Source of the DNA: Levilinea sp.
GTDB lineage: Bacteria; Chloroflexota; Anaerolineae; Anaerolineales; Anaerolineaceae
Direction: 5' to 3'
Assembly: GCA_029975215.1 (NCBI GenBank)
Contig: JARKPO010000068.1
Span: 62,001 to 126,000, forward strand
Length of the DNA: 64,000 nucleotides
Part shown: positions 51,244 to 58,886 of the stretch, in pieces
Layout of the letters: every line of letters starts with the position of its first letter
Position numbering within the stretch: the first letter of the stretch is position 1
Translations under genes and position numbers: made by a program
Notes under the pieces: model-generated
The model's database searches: none
Seen by the model: only the letters and a program-made list of their open reading frames with translations
What the model was told of the DNA's origin: nothing

Positions 51244-51267
51244 CCACTTTCTACCACTTTTTACCAC
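51244..51267 (-). promoter_or_regulatory. MraZ box: three GTGG repeats at 10-bp spacing
   Basis: On the minus strand GTGG occurs at 51267-51264, 51257-51254 and 51247-51244, each preceded by A/T-rich bases. This is the direct-repeat layout bound by MraZ, just downstream of the promoter, so autoregulation is expected. Confidence 0.8.
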
Positions 51268-51277
51268 TTCTGTCCTC

Positions 51278-51306
51278 AGTATAAACGAATTTTAATCAAT
51301 TTGCAA
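51278..51306 (-). promoter_or_regulatory. Promoter of the dcw cluster
   Basis: TTGCAA (51306-51301), 17 bp, TATACT (51283-51278) on the minus strand, ending about 10 bp before the first GTGG box. Confidence 0.75.
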
Positions 51307-51407
51307 GTACTTTTCACAATTGCAAGGTAAATTGTGAGTATTTCGCTCCAAAAAAACCCGCTTTTCCCCCACCTCATTTCTCATTTCTGAACAGGAGATT
51401 CAATCAC

Positions 51408-51833
51408 ATGAAACCGCAGCTCTTCGCCTTACTGACCGCCATCGCCTGGGGTGTCGGCGGCTACTTTGAGAAAAAAGGCCTGCACCTGGGCAATCTTTCC
51501 CCCCAGATGGGCATCACCATTCGCACCGCCATTGCCCTCATCATCCTCGGCGCAGTCAGCTTTCCCCAATGGAAAACCCTCACCCAGGCCGGCCCCAAAG
51601 CCATCCTCTACATGGTCGTCGGCGGCGGTGTGGTAGCTGGGGCAGTGGGAATGTTGTGCTTTTACACCGCCATCAAAGGTGCACCTCTGACCAAAGTCAT
51701 GCCCATCGCCTTCACCTCTCCCTTCTTCGGCGCGCTCATGGGCATCCTTCTGGGCGGCGAGCCCCTCACCGTCAAAACCGTGGTGGGCATGCTGCTCACC
51801 ATCGGCGGGATCGTAGTCTTGACCGTGGGGTAA
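51408..51833 (+). CDS. EamA-domain membrane protein, single-domain (half-size)
   Basis: 141 aa with about five hydrophobic segments. It begins MKPQLFALLTAIAWGVGGYF and ends GGEPLTVKTVVGMLLTIGGIVVL, typical of one EamA (DMT superfamily) unit. Full-length DMT carriers have two such units, so this one would work as a dimer, as in SMR-like proteins. Substrate unknown. AGGAG lies 9 nt before the ATG. Confidence 0.82.
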   Translation: MKPQLFALLTAIAWGVGGYFEKKGLHLGNLSPQMGITIRTAIALIILGAVSFPQWKTLTQAGPKAILYMVVGGGVVAGAVGMLCFYTAIKGAPLTKVMPIAFTSPFFGALMGILLGGEPLTVKTVVGMLLTIGGIVVLTVG

Positions 51834-51890
51834 ACCACCGCCCCGGAAACCCACACACCTCACTTTCATCTCTCAACTTTAATGAAGAAA

Positions 51891-51918
51891 AGGGCTGAAC
51901 TCCTCTGAATTCAGCCCT
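51891..51918. terminator. Hairpin terminator between convergent genes
   Basis: AGGGCTGAA (51891-51899) pairs with TTCAGCCCT (51910-51918); on the minus strand it is followed by TTTTCTTC, so it best serves the histidine kinase gene. Confidence 0.65.
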
Positions 51919-51941
51919 TAAAGTCATTTCCCCGGCTGGTA

Positions 51942-53105
51942 TTATTGGCTGTTTAGCCATACGGTGAAGACGCTGCCCTGCCCCAGGGTGCTGTGCACTT
52001 CAATCCGTCCGTGGTGCTGCTCAATCACCGCCCGCGCCACCGAAAGGCCCAGGCCCACTCCACGGAACAGATGCCCCCCCACCTGATCCAGGTGGAAAAA
52101 GCGGTCAAAGATCTGCGGCAGAGCTTCGGGCGGAATGCCCACCCCGTGGTCTTCAATTCGCACCCACACGGTGCCGTCCCGCTTGCCCACCTCCACCGCC
52201 ACCTCGCCCCCCTCCGGGCTGAATTTGATGGCGTTGTGCAAGATGGCCTGAATGGCCCGTCCCAGGCTCTTCGAGTCAATCATCGCCGTGGGCACATCCG
52301 GCGGCAGGATTAACTGCACGCCCACATGGTTGCGCTGGGCGTCTTTGTGCAGCGCCTCCACGCAGGCCGCCACCACCGCTCCCACATCCCCCGGCTCAAA
52401 GGCCGGTAAAATCAAATCCATCTCCTGCAGGAATAAAATGTCATTGGTCAGGGTGATGATGTCCTGCAAATTGCGCGCTACCGTCTCCAACCCCGATTTC
52501 AGCGCGTCGCCCTGCAAATTGGCAGTGCGAATCACCTGCACAAAGCCGTTGGCGGCCATGAGCGGCGTGCGCAGCTCATGGGCAATCGTGGTCAAGAATT
52601 CGCGCCGGGCATAATCCTGCTCGGCCAGGTGCTGGTAGGCTTCAGCCAGTTCTTTGGCCTTCAGGCGAAGATCACTGATGGCCATGTCGTCGTTCTCCCG
52701 CAGGCGGCGGCTCACCTCGCGCACCATCGCCAACGACATGCTGGTGTTGCGCTCCAGCAGGGCAGAGAACGCCTCTTTGGGGAAGCAAAGCAGGGTGCTG
52801 TCGGTCATGGCGGCCACGGTTGCAGCTCGCGGAGCCTGGTGCAGAATGGCCATCTCACCAAAGAAATCCCCCGCGCGCAGTCGGTTGAGCAGGCGCTCAT
52901 CTTCCCCTTGCAGCTGCTTGGTAACCTTCACCTCACCGTCCAGCACGATATAAAACGTGCTTTCAAAGGCCCCTTCGCGGCACAACACCGTCCCCGCCGG
53001 GCAGTTAATCACTTCCCCCTGTTCCACCATTTCCTGCGCTTCCCCCAGTTCCAGCCCAGGGAAAGCGCGCTGCAAAACTTGAATTGGGATGATCTGCGGC
53101 TTCAT
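51942..53105 (-). CDS. Soluble sensor histidine kinase with N-terminal cyclic-nucleotide-binding domain
   Basis: 387 aa, no membrane span. cNMP-binding/CRP-like domain (about 10-135: FYIVLDGEVKV, GDFFGEMAILHQAPRAATV), a helical linker, HisKA with His176 (TIAHELRTPL) and HATPase (ILHNAIKFSPEGGEV, EDHGVGIPPE, GVGLGLSVARAV). No receiver or partner response regulator is adjacent. ATG 53105 has GGAG upstream; the frame to 53213 is promoter region. Confidence 0.88.
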   Translation of the reverse strand: MKPQIIPIQVLQRAFPGLELGEAQEMVEQGEVINCPAGTVLCREGAFESTFYIVLDGEVKVTKQLQGEDERLLNRLRAGDFFGEMAILHQAPRAATVAAMTDSTLLCFPKEAFSALLERNTSMSLAMVREVSRRLRENDDMAISDLRLKAKELAEAYQHLAEQDYARREFLTTIAHELRTPLMAANGFVQVIRTANLQGDALKSGLETVARNLQDIITLTNDILFLQEMDLILPAFEPGDVGAVVAACVEALHKDAQRNHVGVQLILPPDVPTAMIDSKSLGRAIQAILHNAIKFSPEGGEVAVEVGKRDGTVWVRIEDHGVGIPPEALPQIFDRFFHLDQVGGHLFRGVGLGLSVARAVIEQHHGRIEVHSTLGQGSVFTVWLNSQ

Positions 53106-53250
53106 ATGCACTCCAGCCTCTATGAGGGATGCTTCCCCGTTGGGGGGTGGTCTGCGGCGGTTTTGCGGATAAAATAATTGTACCATCCCTGTTCCGGTGA
53201 TTAGCCTCTTCACCGCCTGCCGGATTCTATTTTATTGAAAGGACCAATCC

Positions 53251-54189
53251 ATGACCCAGCCTTTGAAGCGTTTCCCTCTGGCGCACACCTTTTCCATCGT
53301 TGCCCGCGACCCCATCAGCGGTCAAATGGGGGTAGCGGTGCAGTCCCACTGGTTCTCAGTCGGCTCCATGGTCACCTGGGGAGAGGCTGGGGTAGGCGTG
53401 GTCGCCACCCAGAGCATGGTCGAACCCTCCTACGGCCCCTTGGGGCTGGAATTGATGCGCGCGGGCATCAGCGCCCCCAACGCACTGCGTGCCCTGCTGG
53501 CGGCAGATGAAGGCCGTGATGTGCGCCAGGTGGCAATGGTGGACGCTCAGGGGCGCGTAGCCGCCCACACCGGCGCCCGCTGCATCCCCGCCGCCGGACA
53601 TGAAACCGGCGAAGGCTTTTCGGCCCAGGCCAATATGATGGCCCACCCCACCGTGTGGCCGGCCATGGCCGCCGCCTACCGCGCCACCAGCGGTGATTTG
53701 GCGGATCGTTTGCTGGCCGCGCTGCAGGCCGCCCAGGACGCGGGTGGGGATATTCGCGGGCAGCAGTCCGCCGCCATTCTCATCGTCAAGCCGGTCTCCT
53801 CCGGCCGTCCCTGGGCCGACCGTGTGATGGAACTGCGCGTAGAAGACCACCCCCAGCCAGTGGCCGAGCTGCGCCGCGTGGTCACCCTGCACCAGGCCTA
53901 TGAGCACATGAACGCCGGGGACGCCCACCTCAGCGCCGGTCGAATTGCCGAGGCGTTGGATGATTACCGCGCCGCCGCCGGGCTGGCCCCGCATATTGCC
54001 GAACTGCCTTTCTGGCACGCCGTGACCCTGGCCGACCTGGGGCGCGTGGAAGAGGCCCTGCCCATCTTCCGACAGGTCTTCGCCGAAAACCGCGGCTGGG
54101 CCGAGCTGCTGCGCCGCCTGCCAGGTGTGGGCCTGCTGCGCGACGATCCCGATATGCTGCAAAAGATTCTCTCGGTGCAGCCCGGATAG
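53251..54189 (+). CDS. DUF1028 protein with C-terminal TPR
   Basis: 312 aa. N-terminal DUF1028 (about 10-215), an Ntn-hydrolase-like family: HTFSIVARDPISGQMGVAVQ, GVGVVATQSMVEPSYGPLG, GFSAQANMM. The C-terminal about 80 residues (AYEHMNAGDAHLSAGRIAEALDDY...) form TPR-like helices. Possibly an amidase-like enzyme with a protein-interaction tail; activity unknown. AAGGA precedes the ATG. Confidence 0.85.
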   Translation: MTQPLKRFPLAHTFSIVARDPISGQMGVAVQSHWFSVGSMVTWGEAGVGVVATQSMVEPSYGPLGLELMRAGISAPNALRALLAADEGRDVRQVAMVDAQGRVAAHTGARCIPAAGHETGEGFSAQANMMAHPTVWPAMAAAYRATSGDLADRLLAALQAAQDAGGDIRGQQSAAILIVKPVSSGRPWADRVMELRVEDHPQPVAELRRVVTLHQAYEHMNAGDAHLSAGRIAEALDDYRAAAGLAPHIAELPFWHAVTLADLGRVEEALPIFRQVFAENRGWAELLRRLPGVGLLRDDPDMLQKILSVQPG

Positions 54190-54224
54190 GTGGGCGCGTC
54201 CCTCCGCTTATCGCGGTCTCCCCT

Positions 54225-54345
54225 TTACATGTCATCGCGAGCCCTCGCACTTCGAGGGCGCGGCGATCTCCACCTCGGCACATCCTCTTCCTTCAGAGTA
54301 GAGACTGCTTCGGCCCCAAAAGGCAGCGCCACGCCCCTTTCGCGA
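54225..54345. repeat. Possible REP-like intergenic repeat
   Basis: CATCGCGAGCCCTCGCAC-type palindromic sequence followed by GCGGCGATCTCC and, about 45 bp on, GACTGCTTCGGC. This is the wording of dispersed chromosomal repeats seen in many bacteria (from memory). Only one copy is in the window, so repetition is not shown here. Confidence 0.3.
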
Positions 54346-54347
54346 CT

Positions 54348-55655
54348 CTACGGCAATACCCGAATCACATCAAAATTCACTTCCCCGCTGCCTGTCTGCA
54401 TCATCGTCAGCGTGTGCGTTCCCGCCTTCGTCCAGCGCCGCCGCCACACCCGCCCCCACAGCTCACTGCTGCGCCGCTGGTCAATCGTCATCACCGCCTT
54501 GCCGTCCACCCACAGGCGCAGCTTCCCGGCCCCGGGCAAACGCGCGTACACCAGCTCCACCCCCCGGCCGTTAAAGGTCAGCGCCGCAGACTCATGCTCA
54601 CCGCCCGTCACCACGTAATCCCCACCCAGCGCAGAAGGATGCTCGCGCGTCATCCAGCCGTTGCCGGAGCTCATCAGCGGCTCGTCCAGGGTCTGATACT
54701 CCCCCGGCCCCGCCGCCGCCCACGGCTGAAAATCCAGGTCAAGCCCCAAAAGCGAAGGGATGGGCTGCAGTGGATCAAGGGGGGCGTGCCCACCGATTTC
54801 AATAAAATAGGTCAGCCCAGCCACCACCGGCATGGCGTTGATCTTGGCCTGAAACACGCTCGTGCCGGCATCCTCGCCCTCAAAAGGCAGCGTCTGGCCG
54901 CTGTAGCCCACCCAGGCGGCCGTGTCATAATTGCTGCGCGCCGTGTCCAACGTCAGCCAGCCGGAGATGACGGGCTTAAAGCGGTACCACACCGTGCGTT
55001 CCAGCACTGCGTTGACCACCGGCGGGTCGCTGGCCGCCTGGGTCGCCCGCCACACGTCCGCATCCGCCGACCAGGTGAAGGCCGTGCTGCTGGCAGGCAC
55101 TTTGACGGCGTAGACGCGCGAGTCGTTCACCGCCGCCGCCGGCTGAAAGCGCGCGCTGAGGTGCAGCTGCCCCGCGGCGGAGGTTTTGGCCGCCAGCACA
55201 ATGCGCACTTCCTGTCCGCCTTTCAAGACCGCGTTCAACCGGGAATACTTGCCGTTCGAAGCGTTATCGTTCCATTTCAGCGGTTTGGCGCTCAGGCTGC
55301 CGTCCGGGTTCACCAGCCACACCCCCAAGAGGGTATCCACGCTGCTGCCCTGGCTGCTCAGACGCAGGCTGCCGGGAGCGTGTGTGCGCAGGCGGTACCA
55401 CAGGGTGGAGTAGCCGCTGTGCGCCTGCCCGTGCAGGGGGAAGAGCGGGTCATCCCCCGCGCTGCTGGCGCAGGCGGTTTCCTGGGTGTCCTCCCAGGTT
55501 TGCAGCCCGCCGGTCAGCGCCCATTCCTGCGCTCCTTCTGCCGAATCATGCAGCGCCGGGCAGTCCGCCTGAGCCTGAACATCACCGGCCACCGCGCCCA
55601 GCAGCGCGATCACCACCCCCCATGAAGATAATTGCCACCATTTGAGCCGCAGCAT
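54348..55655 (-). CDS. Secreted PPC-domain-like protein without protease domain
   Basis: 435 aa. Signal peptide (WGVVIALLGAVAGDVQAQA). Two beta-sandwich pre-peptidase (PPC)-like units follow: TLWYRLRTHAPGSLRLSSQG and RTVWYRFKPVISGWLTLDTA. The C-terminal domain of about 110 residues ends GEVNFDVIRVLP and matches the C-terminus of the papain-like protein at 55800-58676 (VVNVDAVRVLP). It looks like a stand-alone accessory built from the same domains, perhaps binding substrate or cell wall. Function unknown. Confidence 0.8.
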   Translation of the reverse strand: MLRLKWWQLSSWGVVIALLGAVAGDVQAQADCPALHDSAEGAQEWALTGGLQTWEDTQETACASSAGDDPLFPLHGQAHSGYSTLWYRLRTHAPGSLRLSSQGSSVDTLLGVWLVNPDGSLSAKPLKWNDNASNGKYSRLNAVLKGGQEVRIVLAAKTSAAGQLHLSARFQPAAAVNDSRVYAVKVPASSTAFTWSADADVWRATQAASDPPVVNAVLERTVWYRFKPVISGWLTLDTARSNYDTAAWVGYSGQTLPFEGEDAGTSVFQAKINAMPVVAGLTYFIEIGGHAPLDPLQPIPSLLGLDLDFQPWAAAGPGEYQTLDEPLMSSGNGWMTREHPSALGGDYVVTGGEHESAALTFNGRGVELVYARLPGAGKLRLWVDGKAVMTIDQRRSSELWGRVWRRRWTKAGTHTLTMMQTGSGEVNFDVIRVLP

Positions 55656-55741
55656 CGCATCCCCTCCTCATTTCCCCATACACCCAAGCCGTCCATCACC
55701 CACCTGCGCTTTCATTTTAAATAATTTCCGCCGGGATGGCA

Positions 55742-55773
55742 ACAAAAAAGTGAAGCGGGATCGATTCCGCTTC
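55742..55773 (-). terminator. Terminator of the chagasin-papain gene
   Basis: GAAGCGG (55752-55758) pairs with CCGCTTC (55767-55773); on the minus strand CACTTTTTTG follows. Confidence 0.75.
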
Positions 55774-55799
55774 GCCTCTATTTTCCTGAAGCCGATGCG

Positions 55800-58676
55800 C
55801 TACGGCAGCACCCGCACCGCGTCCACGTTCACCACCGCGCCGGAGCGGTGTACAAAGGTGATGGTATGCACCCCCGGCGTCAGCCGCGGCGTGCGCCACA
55901 CCACCTGGTCGGTTTCGGCGCTGCTCTTCTGCCCGCGCAAAGCCGTCACACGCCCGTCCACCAAAATCTGCACCACCCCGCCCTGGGCCAGGCGCGAATA
56001 CAGCACCTCGGCGCGGCTGCCGGTAAAGGTCAGCCCGCTGGCCGCATACAGCTCCTGTGAAGTGAGCAAACTGCCGTTCAGCGCGCCCTCCCGTCCGGCA
56101 GGCTGCCAGCCGCCCAAAGTCACCAACCCCGCCGCGGGCAGATCATATTCGCCCGCCCCCAGCGGCGTCCCCGGCACATAGCGCAGATCCAATTCCAGCC
56201 AGGACGGCACGTTGGGATCCTGGGAGACCACTTCAATATAATAGGTCAGCCCGCCCACCAAAGCCATCCCCTCCAGGCGCGTCCCACCCTGGGCCGCCGC
56301 CCGCAGGCCGCTGGGCGAAGAAGTGTAGACCCCCACCCGTCCGGCAAAGTCGCTCCCCGTCAGGTCCACCGTCAGCGTCCCATTTTGGCGCGGTTTGTAA
56401 CGGAACCACACACTGCGGTACAGGGGACTTCCGTCAAAGAGCGGATCGCTGACGGCGGTGGTGGCGTTCCACACGTCCAGACTGGCGTGGTAATGCGTCT
56501 CCCCCAGCGCATCCGGGATGCGCAGCGCGCTGCCGCGAGAGTCGTTGCTGGCCTTGCGCGGTGTGAACTGGCCGTCGATCACCAGTACACCGGCATTGGC
56601 GGTCTTACTCACCACCTCAATCCAGTAGGTTTTGCCGCCCTGGAGACTCGCCGAAAGGGAAGAATGGCGTTTCGTCCCGGCGTTATCGTTCCACTTCACC
56701 ACCTTCGGGTTCAGACCGCCGCCTTCGGCTTCGGCCCATACCGCCGCAATGGTGTCGTATTCGCTCCCCAGCGTGCTCAGCCGCAACGTTCCCGGCCCCA
56801 CGGGGGTAAAGCGGTACCACACCGAACGGTAGCCCTGGGGCGCGCTCTTGCGTGGCAGCAGCGGATCATCCGGGGCTGTGCTGGCATTGATGGCGTTGCG
56901 CGCGTCGTGGAAACTCAGCACCCCGCTGTGCGCCGACCACACAATCGCCTCAGCGCGGTCATCGTTGACCGGCGGCTCCACCAGCCGGAAATTGGCGGTC
57001 ACGCTGCTGTTGGCCTTCACCGTCAGAGTGGTCATCCCATCCGTGCTGTTCACCGCCCCGCTCCAGCCGGTGAATTCATAGCCGTACTGCGGCGCAGCGA
57101 TCATCTGCACCACCGTGCCCTGGCGGTAGCCGCTGCCGCTGGGGCAGTTCGGCTCAGGGTTCACCTGCACACTACCGCCCGCCCCGGCCTGCACATTCAC
57201 CGCATAACAGGTACTGCCCAGCGGGGTGGGGTCAAAGACGACAAAATTGGCCGCCGAGCCTAAATTGGAGATGCCGCGCTTGATGCGCATGTACCCCTGC
57301 TCGCCCCACCAGCTCCCCCAGGAATTGCGGATCAGCCAGGTGTTGTCGGCATCATTCCAGCCCACAATCACCACCGCGTGATTGGTGGACCAGCTGTTGC
57401 CGCCGCAGCTGCTGGCTTCATTCTTCGTAAACACGCCCCCGCGGTAATTCTGAAACGCCGGCCCCACGCACACCGAGGCCCCCACCGGCCCGTAGCGGTA
57501 AATGGCTTCTTTTATTTGCTGTTGGCTGGGCGTCACCGTCCAATTGCCGCCCAGGAAGAACCAGGCCGACTGCCGGTAAGGGTGTACATCCACCACCTTA
57601 CAGGTGCCGCTGCTGGCCGCATACGGCATGTCCGCTTCCAGCACCGCCCCCACGCTGCTCTGCTTACGGCCCAATTCATCTGTGTGGTAATCGTGAGCGA
57701 ACCAATAGCCCCCGCCGCAGCCGTAGCCGTCCTGATTGCAGGAGATGAGGAACTGCTCCGAAAGGTCTGCCGCCGCCGCGCCCTGCTGCACCATCAAGGC
57801 CGATTCCATCACCCCCACCGTGCCAAAGGCCCAGCAGCTGCCGCAGGCCCCCTGGTCGCGCACCGGCGTGGTCTTACCCAGCGCCAGCAAACTGTAGGCC
57901 GCGGGCAGCTGGGTGGCCTGCAGCGATCCCAACACAGAGGCCGGGGGCGGCACCGTCTCGCCCACCTCAGGGGTGGGCAGGGCTTCCAGCGGGCTGCTCA
58001 AATCCACGGCTTCCATCCACTGCCCCATCTGCACGCTCAGCCGCGCCAACGGGGCCTGGCTCACCTCAAACGGGCGTTGATACACCAGCCGCAGCCGCGC
58101 TTCGCCGCTCGCTGCCGCCTCCAGGTCAAAATGTATCTGAGCCGGGGCCCCTGGGTAACTGCCGCGGCTGGTTTGGTACGGCTCCGCCGTCAGGCGCAGG
58201 CCGCTTTCCTCCAGCCCCACCAGCGTCCACTGATACCCCGCAGCGGGGCGCGCTTCCAGGGTCAGGCTCAGGCGCTGGCCCTGCTCGGCCCACCCGCTCA
58301 GCTCCACTTCCGCCGGGCCGCCCAGGAAATCAAAGCCGCCCGCCAGATCGGAAAACAGCACCTCGCCCAGGGCGGGGCCTTCCGGCGCTTCGCCCTGCAT
58401 GCTCACCTGCACCCACTCACTGCTCGCATCCGCCGCCCCCACCTGGGCCACGGCCGCCGCACTCCCCTCCAACCGTTCGGCCAGCGCCTGGCGCACAGCC
58501 TCTTGGGCGGCCTCATCCGCCTGCGGAACGCGCACCTGCATCTCCAGCTGCCAGCTCAGCCCCTGCGGGGCCTGGGCCTGCGCAGGCTGCCCGCCTCCCC
58601 AAATGGAAAGAACCAGCCCAAAAGTAGCTAGCCATTGGATTCCGCGTTGGAGTGCGCGCATTGTGGATCGTATCAT
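55800..58676 (-). CDS. Secreted papain-like cysteine protease fused to a chagasin-type inhibitor domain
   Basis: 958 aa. Signal peptide (about 1-35, ending AQAQA). A chagasin/I42-like domain at about 120-215 (ARPAAGYQWTLVG, ARLRLVYQRPFEV) precedes a C1A papain domain. Its catalytic Cys281 (GACGSCWAF), His433 (STNHAVV) and Asn451 (IRNSWGSWWGEQGY) and oxyanion Gln275 are all present. Then come a bacterial repeat-type domain (GYEFTGWSGAVNSTDG), two PPC-like units (VWYRFTPVGPGTLRLSTLG, VWFRYKPRQNGTLTVDLTG) and the C-terminal domain shared with the 54348 protein. The inhibitor may act as propeptide, keeping the protease silent until outside the cell; this is inferred. AGAGGTG precedes the ATG. Confidence 0.88.
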   Translation of the reverse strand: MIRSTMRALQRGIQWLATFGLVLSIWGGGQPAQAQAPQGLSWQLEMQVRVPQADEAAQEAVRQALAERLEGSAAAVAQVGAADASSEWVQVSMQGEAPEGPALGEVLFSDLAGGFDFLGGPAEVELSGWAEQGQRLSLTLEARPAAGYQWTLVGLEESGLRLTAEPYQTSRGSYPGAPAQIHFDLEAAASGEARLRLVYQRPFEVSQAPLARLSVQMGQWMEAVDLSSPLEALPTPEVGETVPPPASVLGSLQATQLPAAYSLLALGKTTPVRDQGACGSCWAFGTVGVMESALMVQQGAAAADLSEQFLISCNQDGYGCGGGYWFAHDYHTDELGRKQSSVGAVLEADMPYAASSGTCKVVDVHPYRQSAWFFLGGNWTVTPSQQQIKEAIYRYGPVGASVCVGPAFQNYRGGVFTKNEASSCGGNSWSTNHAVVIVGWNDADNTWLIRNSWGSWWGEQGYMRIKRGISNLGSAANFVVFDPTPLGSTCYAVNVQAGAGGSVQVNPEPNCPSGSGYRQGTVVQMIAAPQYGYEFTGWSGAVNSTDGMTTLTVKANSSVTANFRLVEPPVNDDRAEAIVWSAHSGVLSFHDARNAINASTAPDDPLLPRKSAPQGYRSVWYRFTPVGPGTLRLSTLGSEYDTIAAVWAEAEGGGLNPKVVKWNDNAGTKRHSSLSASLQGGKTYWIEVVSKTANAGVLVIDGQFTPRKASNDSRGSALRIPDALGETHYHASLDVWNATTAVSDPLFDGSPLYRSVWFRYKPRQNGTLTVDLTGSDFAGRVGVYTSSPSGLRAAAQGGTRLEGMALVGGLTYYIEVVSQDPNVPSWLELDLRYVPGTPLGAGEYDLPAAGLVTLGGWQPAGREGALNGSLLTSQELYAASGLTFTGSRAEVLYSRLAQGGVVQILVDGRVTALRGQKSSAETDQVVWRTPRLTPGVHTITFVHRSGAVVNVDAVRVLP

Positions 58677-58824
58677 GCCAGTTCACCTCTAAGGTCGTGC
58701 TTTGAAAAAGATTGTGCAGCCAACGGCCACCATTTACCTCTACGATTGTAGCGGAAAAACTCCCCCGCTCAAGCCACCTTACAAAATTGTGGGCTTTTCC
58801 GTAGGTCGACGGCAGCAATCAAAC

Positions 58825-58852
58825 GGGGCTGCCCGCTTTTACGGACAGCCCC
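58825..58852. terminator. Hairpin after the subtilisin-like gene
   Basis: GGGGCTGCCCG (58825-58835) pairs imperfectly with CGGACAGCCCC (58842-58852), 35 bp past the stop; only weak T-runs on either side. Confidence 0.5.
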
Positions 58853-58886
58853 ATCTTTTATTGGATTTAACTTTCAGCTCAGGCGG

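Noticed and set aside
54414-55625. 403-aa open frame antisense to the PPC-domain protein
   Set aside because: Low-complexity Arg/His-rich shadow frame without start signals.
57378-58631. 417-aa open frame antisense to the chagasin-papain gene
   Set aside because: Shadow of a GC-rich secreted protein; no domain visible.
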